From a virus, in IMG/VR virus record IMGVR_UViG_3300043449_002015, positions 1-37,630 of that record: a stretch of 37,630 nt of DNA; one strand, 5' to 3'. Shown one piece after another: positions 24,556 to 30,290 of this stretch. Made by a program: the position numbers and the translations under genes. The notes beneath the pieces were generated by a model that was not told the origin of the DNA, did not search any database, and was given only the letters and a program-made list of their open reading frames with translations. How positions within the stretch are numbered: the first letter of the stretch is position 1; every line of letters begins with the position of its first letter.

Positions 24556-24563
24556 TAAAGGAT
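24547..24563 (+). repeat. 17-bp direct repeat, copy 2
   Basis: CAACGTTAGTAAAGGAT, identical to 24297-24313; here it spans the last codons of the membrane protein gene and supplies the ribosome site for the gene at 24568. Suggests the gene in between was duplicated or inserted by recombination at the repeat. Confidence 0.8.
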
Positions 24564-24567
24564 GGGT

Positions 24568-24804
24568 ATGTCACCAAAAATTTACATAGTGGTAGACACC
24601 CTTATGGAAGCAGGGGTTCTAATAGATGAGAATGACAGAAGTATTTTTGACCCGGTTGTGATACAAGGTGTTTTTTTAGAAAGAGAAAAGGCCGAAGATT
24701 ATATAGAACATAGAGAAAGCTCAGAAATTAGGGAATATGAGGTAAAAGGATTCACAGAATGGATACTAAAGAACGTAGATAAATTAGTAATTCCTAACAC
24801 TTAG
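24568..24804 (+). CDS. Small array paralogue 5
   Basis: 78 residues from ATG 24568; the in-frame ATG at 24562 overlaps the AAAGGA ribosome site, so the second is preferred. KIYIVVDTLMEAG, a longer loop (IDENDRSIFDP), a strand (VVIQGVF), the helix LEREKAEDYIEHRES and a strand (REYEVKGF) follow the array plan with an insertion. Acidic overall. Confidence 0.55.
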   Translation: MSPKIYIVVDTLMEAGVLIDENDRSIFDPVVIQGVFLEREKAEDYIEHRESSEIREYEVKGFTEWILKNVDKLVIPNT

Positions 24805-24823
24805 TAGCAAGGGGCATTAAAAA

Positions 24824-25051
24824 TTGGAATTCTATATATACATTGTGACAGAGTTAGACGGAAGATTTGGTTCTTTTTATTCAAAAAAATCTGCTTTTGA
24901 ATACTACAGAAAATTAAAAGACAAAGGTTATAAGGACGTTATGATAAGGACGGTATCTGTAAATCAAGATATGGCTGATTCGTGGGAACCAAAAAACTGT
25001 TGCAGATGCGGAGCTGAGGGAACTAATAGCCTAATTAATACCACTGCGTAG
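24824..25051 (+). CDS. Small array paralogue 6, with CxC-type tail
   Basis: 75 residues from a TTG start, with AAGGGG nine bases upstream and no better codon. FYIYIVTELDGRFGSFY, helix (KKSAFEYYRKLKDKGY), strand (KDVMIRTVSV) match paralogues 1-3 closely in spacing. A C-terminal CCRCGAEG segment may bind metal. The stop falls in GCGTAGCAA. Confidence 0.55.
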   Translation: MEFYIYIVTELDGRFGSFYSKKSAFEYYRKLKDKGYKDVMIRTVSVNQDMADSWEPKNCCRCGAEGTNSLINTTA

Positions 25052-25064
25052 CAAAGGATTATAG

Positions 25065-25409
25065 ATGAGTTTAAAGGGTTGGCCATTTATTCCTGATGAC
25101 ATTGTAGAACGGGAAATTGAACTGGATCGAGATATTGAAGAACAGGACATTGCAGATGCGGCGAATAGGATTCAGAAATGGGGACCATTCAAAGAAATGT
25201 ATGTGATCACAAGTGCAAGAACAATACACAGAATTCAGGAAAAATTAGGACCAAGACCAGATAATCATGAATTATTAATAGTAACACAACACGGAAACGT
25301 AAGGATTGATCACCACAGAATGGTCCGAGAAGACTATGCATACTTGATAGGAATGGGAGATAACAAGAATCAGATTATCCACATTCACTTCTTGCCTACC
25401 ACTGCATAG
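25065..25409 (+). CDS. Unknown early protein
   Basis: 114 residues, AAAGGATTATAG before ATG. Acidic N-terminus (DDIVEREIELDRDIEEQDIADAA), then a mixed alpha/beta region (EMYVITSARTIHRIQEKLG, HELLIVTQHGNVRIDHHR) and a His-rich end (QIIHIHFLPTTA). Three His clusters are notable but no known metal-enzyme signature is complete. The stop falls in GCATAGCAC. Confidence 0.5.
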   Translation: MSLKGWPFIPDDIVEREIELDRDIEEQDIADAANRIQKWGPFKEMYVITSARTIHRIQEKLGPRPDNHELLIVTQHGNVRIDHHRMVREDYAYLIGMGDNKNQIIHIHFLPTTA

Positions 25410-25429
25410 CACCGTACATTCTCACAGGG

Positions 25430-25459
25430 TTGACTTCAAAAGTTTCGCATTGCTATAAT
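25430..25459 (+). promoter_or_regulatory. Strong sigma70-type promoter upstream of replication block
   Basis: TTGACT (25430-25435), 18-bp spacer, extended -10 TGCTATAAT with perfect TATAAT at 25454-25459. Transcription would start near 25466, at the first base of the hairpin that opens the leader. It would drive the genes at 25523, 25742 and the SF3 helicase at 26346. Confidence 0.75.
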
Positions 25460-25465
25460 GAAAAA

Positions 25466-25493
25466 ACCCCCGGCGTATCCACCCACCGAGGGT
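25466..25493. other. Leader hairpin 1
   Basis: ACCCCCGG (25466-25473) and CCGAGGGT (25486-25493) pair around a 12-base loop. As + strand RNA there is one C-A mismatch; read on the - strand the stem is fully paired (one U-G) and is followed by six Us, like a terminator for leftward transcription. On the + strand it would form the 5' end of the mRNA from the 25430 promoter. Confidence 0.5.
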
Positions 25494-25501
25494 CACATGA
25501 C

Positions 25502-25527
25502 CATGCAATAGAGGAGTATCGCATGAA
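25502..25527 (+). repeat. Duplicated leader/start cassette, copy 1
   Basis: CATGCAATAGAGGAGTATCG followed by CATGAA, nearly repeated at 25720-25746 as CATGCAATAGAAAGGATATCG then CATGAA; the match goes on into the first codons (TATTATCTCA in both). Each copy follows a hairpin. It carries the ribosome site and start codon, so the two genes share translation signals. Confidence 0.75.
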
Positions 25528-25672
25528 CGACGCTATTATCTCACCAGAGACAGAAAAAATCAATCTAGTAGTAACAATGGACACCACGTGGGAAGAGATT
25601 GAAGAACACGTAGGTGAAGAGAATATGGAATTGGTTAGTACAGCCATTGAATTATTCAGTGGCTTGTTCTAA
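25523..25672 (+). CDS. 49-residue acidic protein
   Basis: Starts at ATG 25523 with GAGGAG nine bases upstream; a longer in-frame reading from 25430 would begin inside the promoter. MNDAIISPETEKINLVVTM, then an acidic helix (TWEEIEEHVGEENMELVSTA). Its first codons and leader are closely matched by the next gene (see the repeated leader), so both begin as copies of one cassette. Function unknown. Confidence 0.55.
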   Translation: MNDAIISPETEKINLVVTMDTTWEEIEEHVGEENMELVSTAIELFSGLF

Positions 25673-25681
25673 AATAGAAAA

Positions 25682-25709
25682 ACCCGATGGTGGGGGTCAC
25701 CAATCGGGT
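25682..25709. other. Leader hairpin 2
   Basis: ACCCGATGGTG (25682-25692) pairs with CACCAATCGGGT (25698-25709) with one bulged base. A-rich runs flank both sides (GAAAAACCC before, CAAAAAAC after), so on the - strand it is followed by five Us. It sits between the 49-codon gene and the next. Confidence 0.55.
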
Positions 25710-25719
25710 CAAAAAACAT

Positions 25720-25746
25720 CATGCAATAGAAAGGATATCGCATGAA
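25720..25746 (+). repeat. Duplicated leader/start cassette, copy 2
   Basis: Second copy of the cassette described at 25502, placed between hairpin 2 and the 179-codon gene. It differs by a few bases in the ribosome-site segment. Confidence 0.75.
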
Positions 25747-26281
25747 TCGACTTATTATCTCAATTACCCCAGAAGATGTCAACATCCACATGGACCGCAA
25801 TCTCATACCAATCATGGGGAAACCCAGAGATTGGTCTGCTAATCTTTTAAAAAAGAAAGATTGGTGGGAGAGAACAAGAATTCAGCATGGAGTAAATTTC
25901 TTGGAATCAAACTTTAGGACTATTTATAGTTTTGAAGGAGATAGCATTTTTTCAGATAGATCATTAACTTACGAGATATATTTACCAGGAAGTCCACACG
26001 CATATTTTGAACCTAACGCATACAGTAGACTTTGGCAGCATTATCTTGCTGGAAATATGGCAAAGGAAAAAGAACTACAAGAAAGAGTTACCGAGACCCT
26101 GAAGGAATGGAGATTCAGAAACGATATCAATAAGCCAAAAAAGCCTTTTATAACTTCAACATCTAAGTTTTTTAAATTACCAAAAGAAGAAAGAGAGGAA
26201 ATAGAGAGAAGGATAAAAAACCACAAGGATGTAGCAGAAAAAATATACAAAGTATTCGGTGGAAGTCGTTGGAATCATTAA
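25742..26281 (+). CDS. Unknown protein upstream of SF3 helicase
   Basis: 179 residues, AAAGGA before ATG. The N-terminus copies that of the previous gene (MNRLIISIT vs MNDAIISP). Middle region contains KDWWERTRIQHGVNFLESNF and YEIYLPGSPHAYFEPNAYSRLWQHY; the last 60 residues are basic and helical (FKLPKEEREEIERRIKNHKDVAEKIYKVFGG). No catalytic motif is recognised. AT-rich, like the helicase gene with which it is probably co-transcribed; it may be a replication accessory protein. Confidence 0.5.
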   Translation: MNRLIISITPEDVNIHMDRNLIPIMGKPRDWSANLLKKKDWWERTRIQHGVNFLESNFRTIYSFEGDSIFSDRSLTYEIYLPGSPHAYFEPNAYSRLWQHYLAGNMAKEKELQERVTETLKEWRFRNDINKPKKPFITSTSKFFKLPKEEREEIERRIKNHKDVAEKIYKVFGGSRWNH

Positions 26282-26289
26282 AATAAAAA

Positions 26290-26315
26290 CCCCGGTGAGG
26301 TGGTTCTCATCGGGG
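26290..26315. other. Leader hairpin 3
   Basis: CCCCGGTGAG (26290-26299), a 6-base loop, CTCATCGGGG (26306-26315); ten pairs with one G-U on the + strand. It is preceded by AAATAAAAA and sits between the 179-codon gene and the helicase start at 26346. Third member of the hairpin-before-gene series. Confidence 0.55.
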
Positions 26316-26345
26316 CTGATAATTTTCAAAAAAGGCAAGTATATT

Positions 26346-27743
26346 ATGGCTAGAAATCTCTCAGTTGTCAATGGTTCAGATAGTTTTGACCCGTCAGATA
26401 AATCAGTAGCAGATATTGAAATAGACCTAGGAGACTGGCTCTGCAAGAAACAAGTTATAGGAATGCCAGAACTGGATGGGTCTTTAAAAGTTCTTAGAAA
26501 TAAAGCTGGTTATAGAATATTTCACGTAGATGACCATAATGTTTGCGAAGAGATAGAGATATCTCAGGTAAGAAAGCTTCTTGAAAACTCCGTAAGAAAT
26601 AGTGCATATAGAAGGAAAATAAGCTTCAAAACTATATCTCTGGTAGTTAATAGATGGTTAGACTGCAACGCTGAACAAATGGAATACGAGCCAGTTCCCC
26701 AAACTCTTCACGATTCAACAAGATATGCATTTTCAAGATTAGAAGAGGAAATTAAACCAATAGATCTTCAACAGCTGGAAGAACACTGCCCACAATACCA
26801 CGCAATGATGGTGCACATGGAAAATAACGAATGCTGGGCAGCCATGAGATGGGATGCATATGTAGGATCTTACGGAAGAAAACAAGCCATATATTTGCAT
26901 GGTGAAAGCGGAGTGGGAAAGACCACACTGTGTGACGCATTTGGTGAAATGTTAGGAGGAGAAAAGGCATACGTTAGCGTAAGTACAAAATATCTAGATG
27001 GTCCATTTGCTATGGAATTATTAGTAGGTAAAGCTTTAGCAGCAATAACAGAGGTAAGCGAGTCTTATCTAAAGACCAAAGACTTTCTAATACTTACTGG
27101 TGAACAAAACGCAGCTATTAACCCAAAGGGCAGACCGGGTTACATGGCTAAAATTGGAGCGCAAATAATACTAACTAGTAACGACGAATTAGAAATACCT
27201 GATTTGCCAGAAATAAAGAACCGTATTATCACATGCTATTTAAAGAAATATGACCGGGAAGATCTACCGGACGAAGTAATTAAAGGAATATTTAAAGATA
27301 AAAAGAAATATATTTTGGGTTATTCAAGATGGTGTTGGGAAAAATTCCAAAGAGAAAACAAAGGGAAGATCGTAGCCGACAAGACATCGTTGGATGTAGC
27401 AGTTAAAAAACATGAAGAGAGATACCAGGATGTTTTCGATGTTTACTTTAAGTACTCTCCAGAAGGGACAGAGTGCGTAAGATGTGCAGATGCGCACGCC
27501 GCAATAAAGAAGACGATTAAATCTCGTAGAGAATTGGGAGCATTTAAAAAATGGTTAGAGAAGGAATACAAAATATTAGCTCGTAAACCAGAGATAAACG
27601 GAAAAGATGTGAGGGCATACAGAAACATGGCTTGGTCTAACGAATCAATTTATGTGGATGGAAAAAGAATGGAGACACTAAAAATAGCAAAAACGGCATC
27701 AGAAGAAATTCAAGATTGGAATGTGATACTCTCAGACAAATAA
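26346..27743 (+). CDS. SF3 (D5/P4-like) replicative helicase
   Basis: 465 residues from ATG 26346 with AAAAGG about 10 bases upstream; a longer in-frame reading from 26259 would span the hairpin and overlap the previous gene. Walker A HGESGVGKTT (G186-T193), Walker B-like ALAAITEV (E236), and SF3 motif C/sensor AQIILTSND (272-280, Asn 279) are clear. A winged-helix-like C-terminal region follows. SF3 helicases form hexamers at viral and plasmid origins and usually work with a primase; here the AEP primase at 18481 is the likely partner. No primase domain is present in this chain. The stop codon lies at the edge of the candidate origin. Confidence 0.85.
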   Translation: MARNLSVVNGSDSFDPSDKSVADIEIDLGDWLCKKQVIGMPELDGSLKVLRNKAGYRIFHVDDHNVCEEIEISQVRKLLENSVRNSAYRRKISFKTISLVVNRWLDCNAEQMEYEPVPQTLHDSTRYAFSRLEEEIKPIDLQQLEEHCPQYHAMMVHMENNECWAAMRWDAYVGSYGRKQAIYLHGESGVGKTTLCDAFGEMLGGEKAYVSVSTKYLDGPFAMELLVGKALAAITEVSESYLKTKDFLILTGEQNAAINPKGRPGYMAKIGAQIILTSNDELEIPDLPEIKNRIITCYLKKYDREDLPDEVIKGIFKDKKKYILGYSRWCWEKFQRENKGKIVADKTSLDVAVKKHEERYQDVFDVYFKYSPEGTECVRCADAHAAIKKTIKSRRELGAFKKWLEKEYKILARKPEINGKDVRAYRNMAWSNESIYVDGKRMETLKIAKTASEEIQDWNVILSDK

Positions 27744-28028
27744 AACTTGTCCCCCCTCCATAACCTGTCTCCGACCAAATCCTTGCAGCACTAAACAAGC
27801 GACACAAAGACAACTCCGACAGGTTTTTTCAACTTTTCTCTCCATATGTATATGCACCTAAAATAGTATTCCTTATATATAATATAAAAATACTTGTCTT
27901 TTATGTCTTCTTGTCGCTTCTCTTGGTAGAGTAAGTTTTCATAGCAGACAACTTTGAAAATGAACTTGTCGGACTTGTCTCCAGGTGACAACCTACCCAT
28001 GTTGCCCTGACTTTTACTCTCAGCTGTC
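27735..28028. other. Candidate replication origin with ACTTGTC-type iterons and AT-rich core
   Basis: At least eleven copies of a 7-bp box related to ACTTGTC: + strand at 27745, 27763 (ACCTGTC), 27892, 27909 (TCTTGTC), 27964, 27973, 28022 (AGCTGTC); - strand at 27809, 27818, 27947 and 27987. Between the clusters, 27840-27890 is nearly all A/T (a possible unwinding element). Arms AAGCGACA / TGTCGCTT (27797-27804 and 27912-27919) and AAAGACAA / TTGTCTTT (27806-27813, 27895-27902) flank this core as inverted repeats. No gene is present. Position next to the SF3 helicase gene fits an origin. The protein that binds is not known. Confidence 0.6.
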
Positions 28029-28030
28029 GT

Positions 28031-28071
28031 CCCCCTCCCGCGCCTCTGGCGCTCCTGTGGGGGTTATTTAA
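28031..28071 (+). terminator. GC-rich hairpin terminator-like structure
   Basis: CCCCC (28031-28035), inner stem GCGCC-TCT-GGCGC (28040-28052), and GGGGG (28059-28063) nest into one hairpin, followed by TTATTTAA. This would end rightward transcription from the helicase operon after it has crossed the origin, protecting the oppositely oriented KilA-N gene. Confidence 0.5.
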
Positions 28072-28288
28072 CCAGTAGAACCACAGTCCTCGGCGTAGCC
28101 GGTGTGCACTATTGGGGGAGGGGCGAGGCGGTGTGCCCTGCGTGAGGGTCTAGCGTGCCCAGGGTGGATGCGTAGAGCCAGGGGGTAGGTAAGCCAGGGA
28201 CCTATGGTTATGAGACCCTGGCGGTGCCATTTTGATATCTTGGGAGGGATTGCTGCAGGGTTTGAGTGGTGGGGGTGGTTAAAGGGGG
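28072..28288. other. GC-rich non-coding stretch with inverted repeat
   Basis: About 217 bp without a convincing frame on either strand and markedly richer in G on the + strand than the rest of the window (GGGGGAGGGGCGAGGCGG, GGTGGGGGTGG). It contains GCCAGGG (28193-28199) / CCCTGGC (28216-28222), a 7-bp inverted repeat, and its CCCTGGC arm continues into GGTGCCA. It would be the 3' end of the KilA-N transcript or part of the origin region. Confidence 0.5.
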
Positions 28289-28987
28289 TTACAGCTTAGT
28301 TATGACTTCTTTCAGGTGGTCCCAGTCTCTGACTAGACCCATTTTCAGGAAGTCTACTAGTTTAGATTCAAGTTTTGTTCTTCTCTCAAGCTGGTCATAG
28401 TTGGCGGTATTCCATGTATCCCCATCTGGTTTGATCTTTGCTTTTAACATCTTTGCAGAGTTTACATACAACCAATGGTTATCTTTACCCTGTCTGTCTG
28501 TCAGATAAGCGTCAATAGCTATATTAAGGTTTTTAAATTCATCTCCTGAGTCGTCTCGCCATTGTAGGATCTTGTGGTTAACAAATGTGTCGTAAACCAT
28601 GAACTTGAAGTTAGCATCTAGTCTACTCGCAGCGTCCAGAAGAACATATAGGTGTGCCCAAGTACCGCCTCCTTTTCCTCTCTTTGTTGTAACGCATGTT
28701 AACTTTGGACCAACTAGTTCATATCTGTTTTGCCCTTCTCTCTCAACGATTTCAAAATCCGTCGGTTTTACGTATTCTGAATTCACTTTAGTTTCAACTA
28801 CTTGCAAGAATTCTAGAGTCTCAGACTGCCTAAGATAGTTACTTAGGTCAAGTGCTCCCAATCCCTTACTTAGTCTTATGCTATTTCCATAGTTCCAAAG
28901 CTCTGTAAGACTTCCCATCATTGTCTTGTGTTCGATTGGCAACCTGAAGTCACCGATAGCCACCTGCATTAATTGATTTGTCTTCAT
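28289..28987 (-). CDS. KilA-N domain DNA-binding protein
   Basis: 232 residues with AAGGAG six bases before ATG. Residues about 45-150 match the KilA-N fold: LGALDLSNYLRQSETLEFL, then the hallmark GKGGGTWAHLYVLLDAASRLDANFKFMVYDTFVNH. The C-terminal 80 residues are helical and basic (a second domain, ending DWDHLKEVITKL), with a candidate HTH-like part (NYDQLERRTKLESKL). KilA-N proteins in phages act as antirepressors or early regulators. It is the only - strand gene in the right half and has its own promoter, with an ACTTGTC box at its start. Confidence 0.8.
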   Translation of the reverse strand: MKTNQLMQVAIGDFRLPIEHKTMMGSLTELWNYGNSIRLSKGLGALDLSNYLRQSETLEFLQVVETKVNSEYVKPTDFEIVEREGQNRYELVGPKLTCVTTKRGKGGGTWAHLYVLLDAASRLDANFKFMVYDTFVNHKILQWRDDSGDEFKNLNIAIDAYLTDRQGKDNHWLYVNSAKMLKAKIKPDGDTWNTANYDQLERRTKLESKLVDFLKMGLVRDWDHLKEVITKL

Positions 28988-29007
28988 AATTTCTCCTTAA
29001 TGTTTAA

Positions 29008-29044
29008 GACAAGTTAATCTAGAAAATATTCAGGAGATTTTCAA
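29008..29044 (-). promoter_or_regulatory. KilA-N promoter with ACTTGTC box at start site
   Basis: On the - strand: TTGAAA (29044-29039), 17-bp spacer, TAGATT (29021-29016). The box ACTTGTC (29014-29008) begins one base past the -10 and covers the expected start site. The same box is repeated in the candidate origin, so the origin-binding protein could also control this promoter. Confidence 0.55.
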
Positions 29045-29060
29045 CACATTTAGTAATGTG
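29045..29060. promoter_or_regulatory. Palindromic operator candidate upstream of KilA-N promoter
   Basis: CACATT-TAGT-AATGTG, a perfect 6-bp palindrome abutting the -35 box of the KilA-N promoter. Its form and place suit a dimeric regulator. Confidence 0.5.
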
Positions 29061-29066
29061 ATAATC

Positions 29067-29090
29067 CGGGGATTCCCCGTATTTATTTTC
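29067..29090 (+). terminator. Short GC hairpin with T-rich tail between divergent promoters
   Basis: CGGGG-ATT-CCCCG (29067-29079) followed by TATTTATTTTC. It resembles a rho-independent terminator for rightward transcription and would insulate the 29111 promoter from antisense reading through the KilA-N gene. Confidence 0.5.
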
Positions 29091-29110
29091 CTGTGAAAGC
29101 GTTGCTACTA

Positions 29111-29139
29111 TTGACTAATCCTGCAAACTATTGTATATT
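29111..29139 (+). promoter_or_regulatory. Sigma70-type promoter for membrane protein operon
   Basis: TTGACT (29111-29116), 17-bp spacer, TATATT (29134-29139). Since the start site would be near 29146, the coding region must begin after it, which decides the GTG start at 29167. Confidence 0.7.
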
Positions 29140-29166
29140 AGATTTAAATTTGCAGGAGAAATAGTT

Positions 29167-29949
29167 GTGTCCGCCACATTGTTTGACATCAAAAGACCAG
29201 TGGAAAAGAAAACCAGAAAGCAGCGCAGCGACAAGGGGAAACCTCGCAAGAGGGTTGAGCTTCACACAGAAAAAGCAGTGGGTTCGCCACCTGAGAGCAT
29301 CCCTAGAGCAATTGAGATTGCTACAGTGGCCCCGAGAGCTGGAGGAGATCCACTTCGGGGATGGGATTTTATCCGAGAGAGAGTTTGCGAACCTGGTTTC
29401 GTTTTACCAGCGTTTGCTTCTCTTTGTACTTCCCTTTACGTCGGATACCAGGGATATATTTATCTTTTGCAAACGAATTCAGCAGAAAGCGCGCTATCAA
29501 CAGCCCTGGTTGCAGAAATTGTTATGGTGGTTGCAGCTTGCCTTTTTGTATATTCCCGAGGGTTTGCTAGGGCCCTCGTCCTTGCTCTCATGCTCGCAAT
29601 GGTCGGAGCGGGGGCAGTCTACATGCACTCCGCGGTTGACTCAGGGCAGCGAGATACAGAAGAACAAATCAAGAAATCTCGTGATAGACGTGACGAGCTT
29701 AAGCGAACCCTAGACTTGCGTCGTAAGGGTGTAGAGGCGCTCCCTGAGACAATGGTAACTAAACGTGAGGAGGCATTGCGTGGGGTTGCTGAGTACGAAG
29801 CAAAACTGGCTCAGGCAGACCTTGAGATTTCCTCAGCTGGTACTGGAAGAGTAGGGGTTACCTATAACCTGATGGTGCGGTTATGCGCGATGATCCTAAC
29901 CCTGGTTCTAACGCACGTAGCATGTTCCAAGTTGGTGAACAAACCATAA
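29167..29949 (+). CDS. Polytopic membrane protein with cytoplasmic coiled coil
   Basis: 260 residues from GTG 29167, with AGGAG nine bases upstream; a longer in-frame reading from TTG 29131 would cover the promoter's -10. The first 75 residues are basic and polar. Hydrophobic helices appear at about 78-100, 109-130, 134-153 and 234-256; residues 160-223 form a charged helix (EEQIKKSRDRRDELKRTLDLRRKG). This resembles small ion-channel or sensor proteins in outline only. Family unknown; host takeover, superinfection exclusion or lysis timing are possibilities. Confidence 0.6.
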   Translation: MSATLFDIKRPVEKKTRKQRSDKGKPRKRVELHTEKAVGSPPESIPRAIEIATVAPRAGGDPLRGWDFIRERVCEPGFVLPAFASLCTSLYVGYQGYIYLLQTNSAESALSTALVAEIVMVVAACLFVYSRGFARALVLALMLAMVGAGAVYMHSAVDSGQRDTEEQIKKSRDRRDELKRTLDLRRKGVEALPETMVTKREEALRGVAEYEAKLAQADLEISSAGTGRVGVTYNLMVRLCAMILTLVLTHVACSKLVNKP

Positions 29950-30033
29950 CAAACACTTTTGTCGGTGCGTTGTTCAGAATAAGTGGTTGAAATTCTGCCA
30001 CTTCTTGTGAGCAAGTTATGATAAAGGGTTTAG

Positions 30034-30070
30034 GTGATCTATAAAGTTATCCACAGGGTTTTTAGATCAC
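30034..30070. other. DnaA box inside an inverted repeat
   Basis: The consensus DnaA box TTATCCACA is at 30047-30055. It is enclosed by GTGATCTA (30034-30041) and TAGATCAC (30063-30070), a perfect 8-bp inverted repeat, followed by TTTT. As RNA it could form a hairpin terminator with an AT-rich stem; as DNA it could be a host-DnaA loading or control site. It lies in the 158-bp gap after the membrane protein gene. Confidence 0.6.
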
Positions 30071-30107
30071 TTTTAGTTACCATAACCTTCATTGTTACAG
30101 GTGGGAC

Positions 30108-30290
30108 ATGAACAGCATCCAGGAGCTAACCGCACTGGTTCCGAGTAACGCGCATCTGTGTGCGTGGCATCCTCCCGAGTGGTTCTATTACGCGTTTATA
30201 GCGGGGTTATTTGTGTTCCCTTACCTAACAATGGTAGCTTTTTCTAAGTTAATTCTAAACATCCTAGACAGGTTAGGGGGTGAGGAATGA
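30108..30290 (+). CDS. 60-residue single-pass membrane protein
   Basis: AGGTGGG lies 5-6 bases before ATG. Residues about 27-50 (YYAFIAGLFVFPYLTMVAFSKLIL) form one membrane helix; the N-terminus is polar and the C-terminus acidic (RLGGEE). The stop overlaps the ATG of the nuclease gene. Could be a holin or accessory to the upstream membrane protein; no family recognised. Confidence 0.55.
   Translation: MNSIQELTALVPSNAHLCAWHPPEWFYYAFIAGLFVFPYLTMVAFSKLILNILDRLGGEE

Noticed and set aside
26259-26345. N-terminal extension of the SF3 helicase from an upstream GTG
   Set aside because: It would overlap the previous gene and run through hairpin 3; ATG 26346 has a ribosome site.
28072-28288. tRNA or structured RNA gene in the G-rich stretch
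   Set aside because: No cloverleaf or T-loop signature could be made out; only simple inverted repeats are visible.
29131-29166. TTG start for the membrane protein
   Set aside because: The codon overlaps the -10 box of the promoter, so it would lie upstream of the transcript start.
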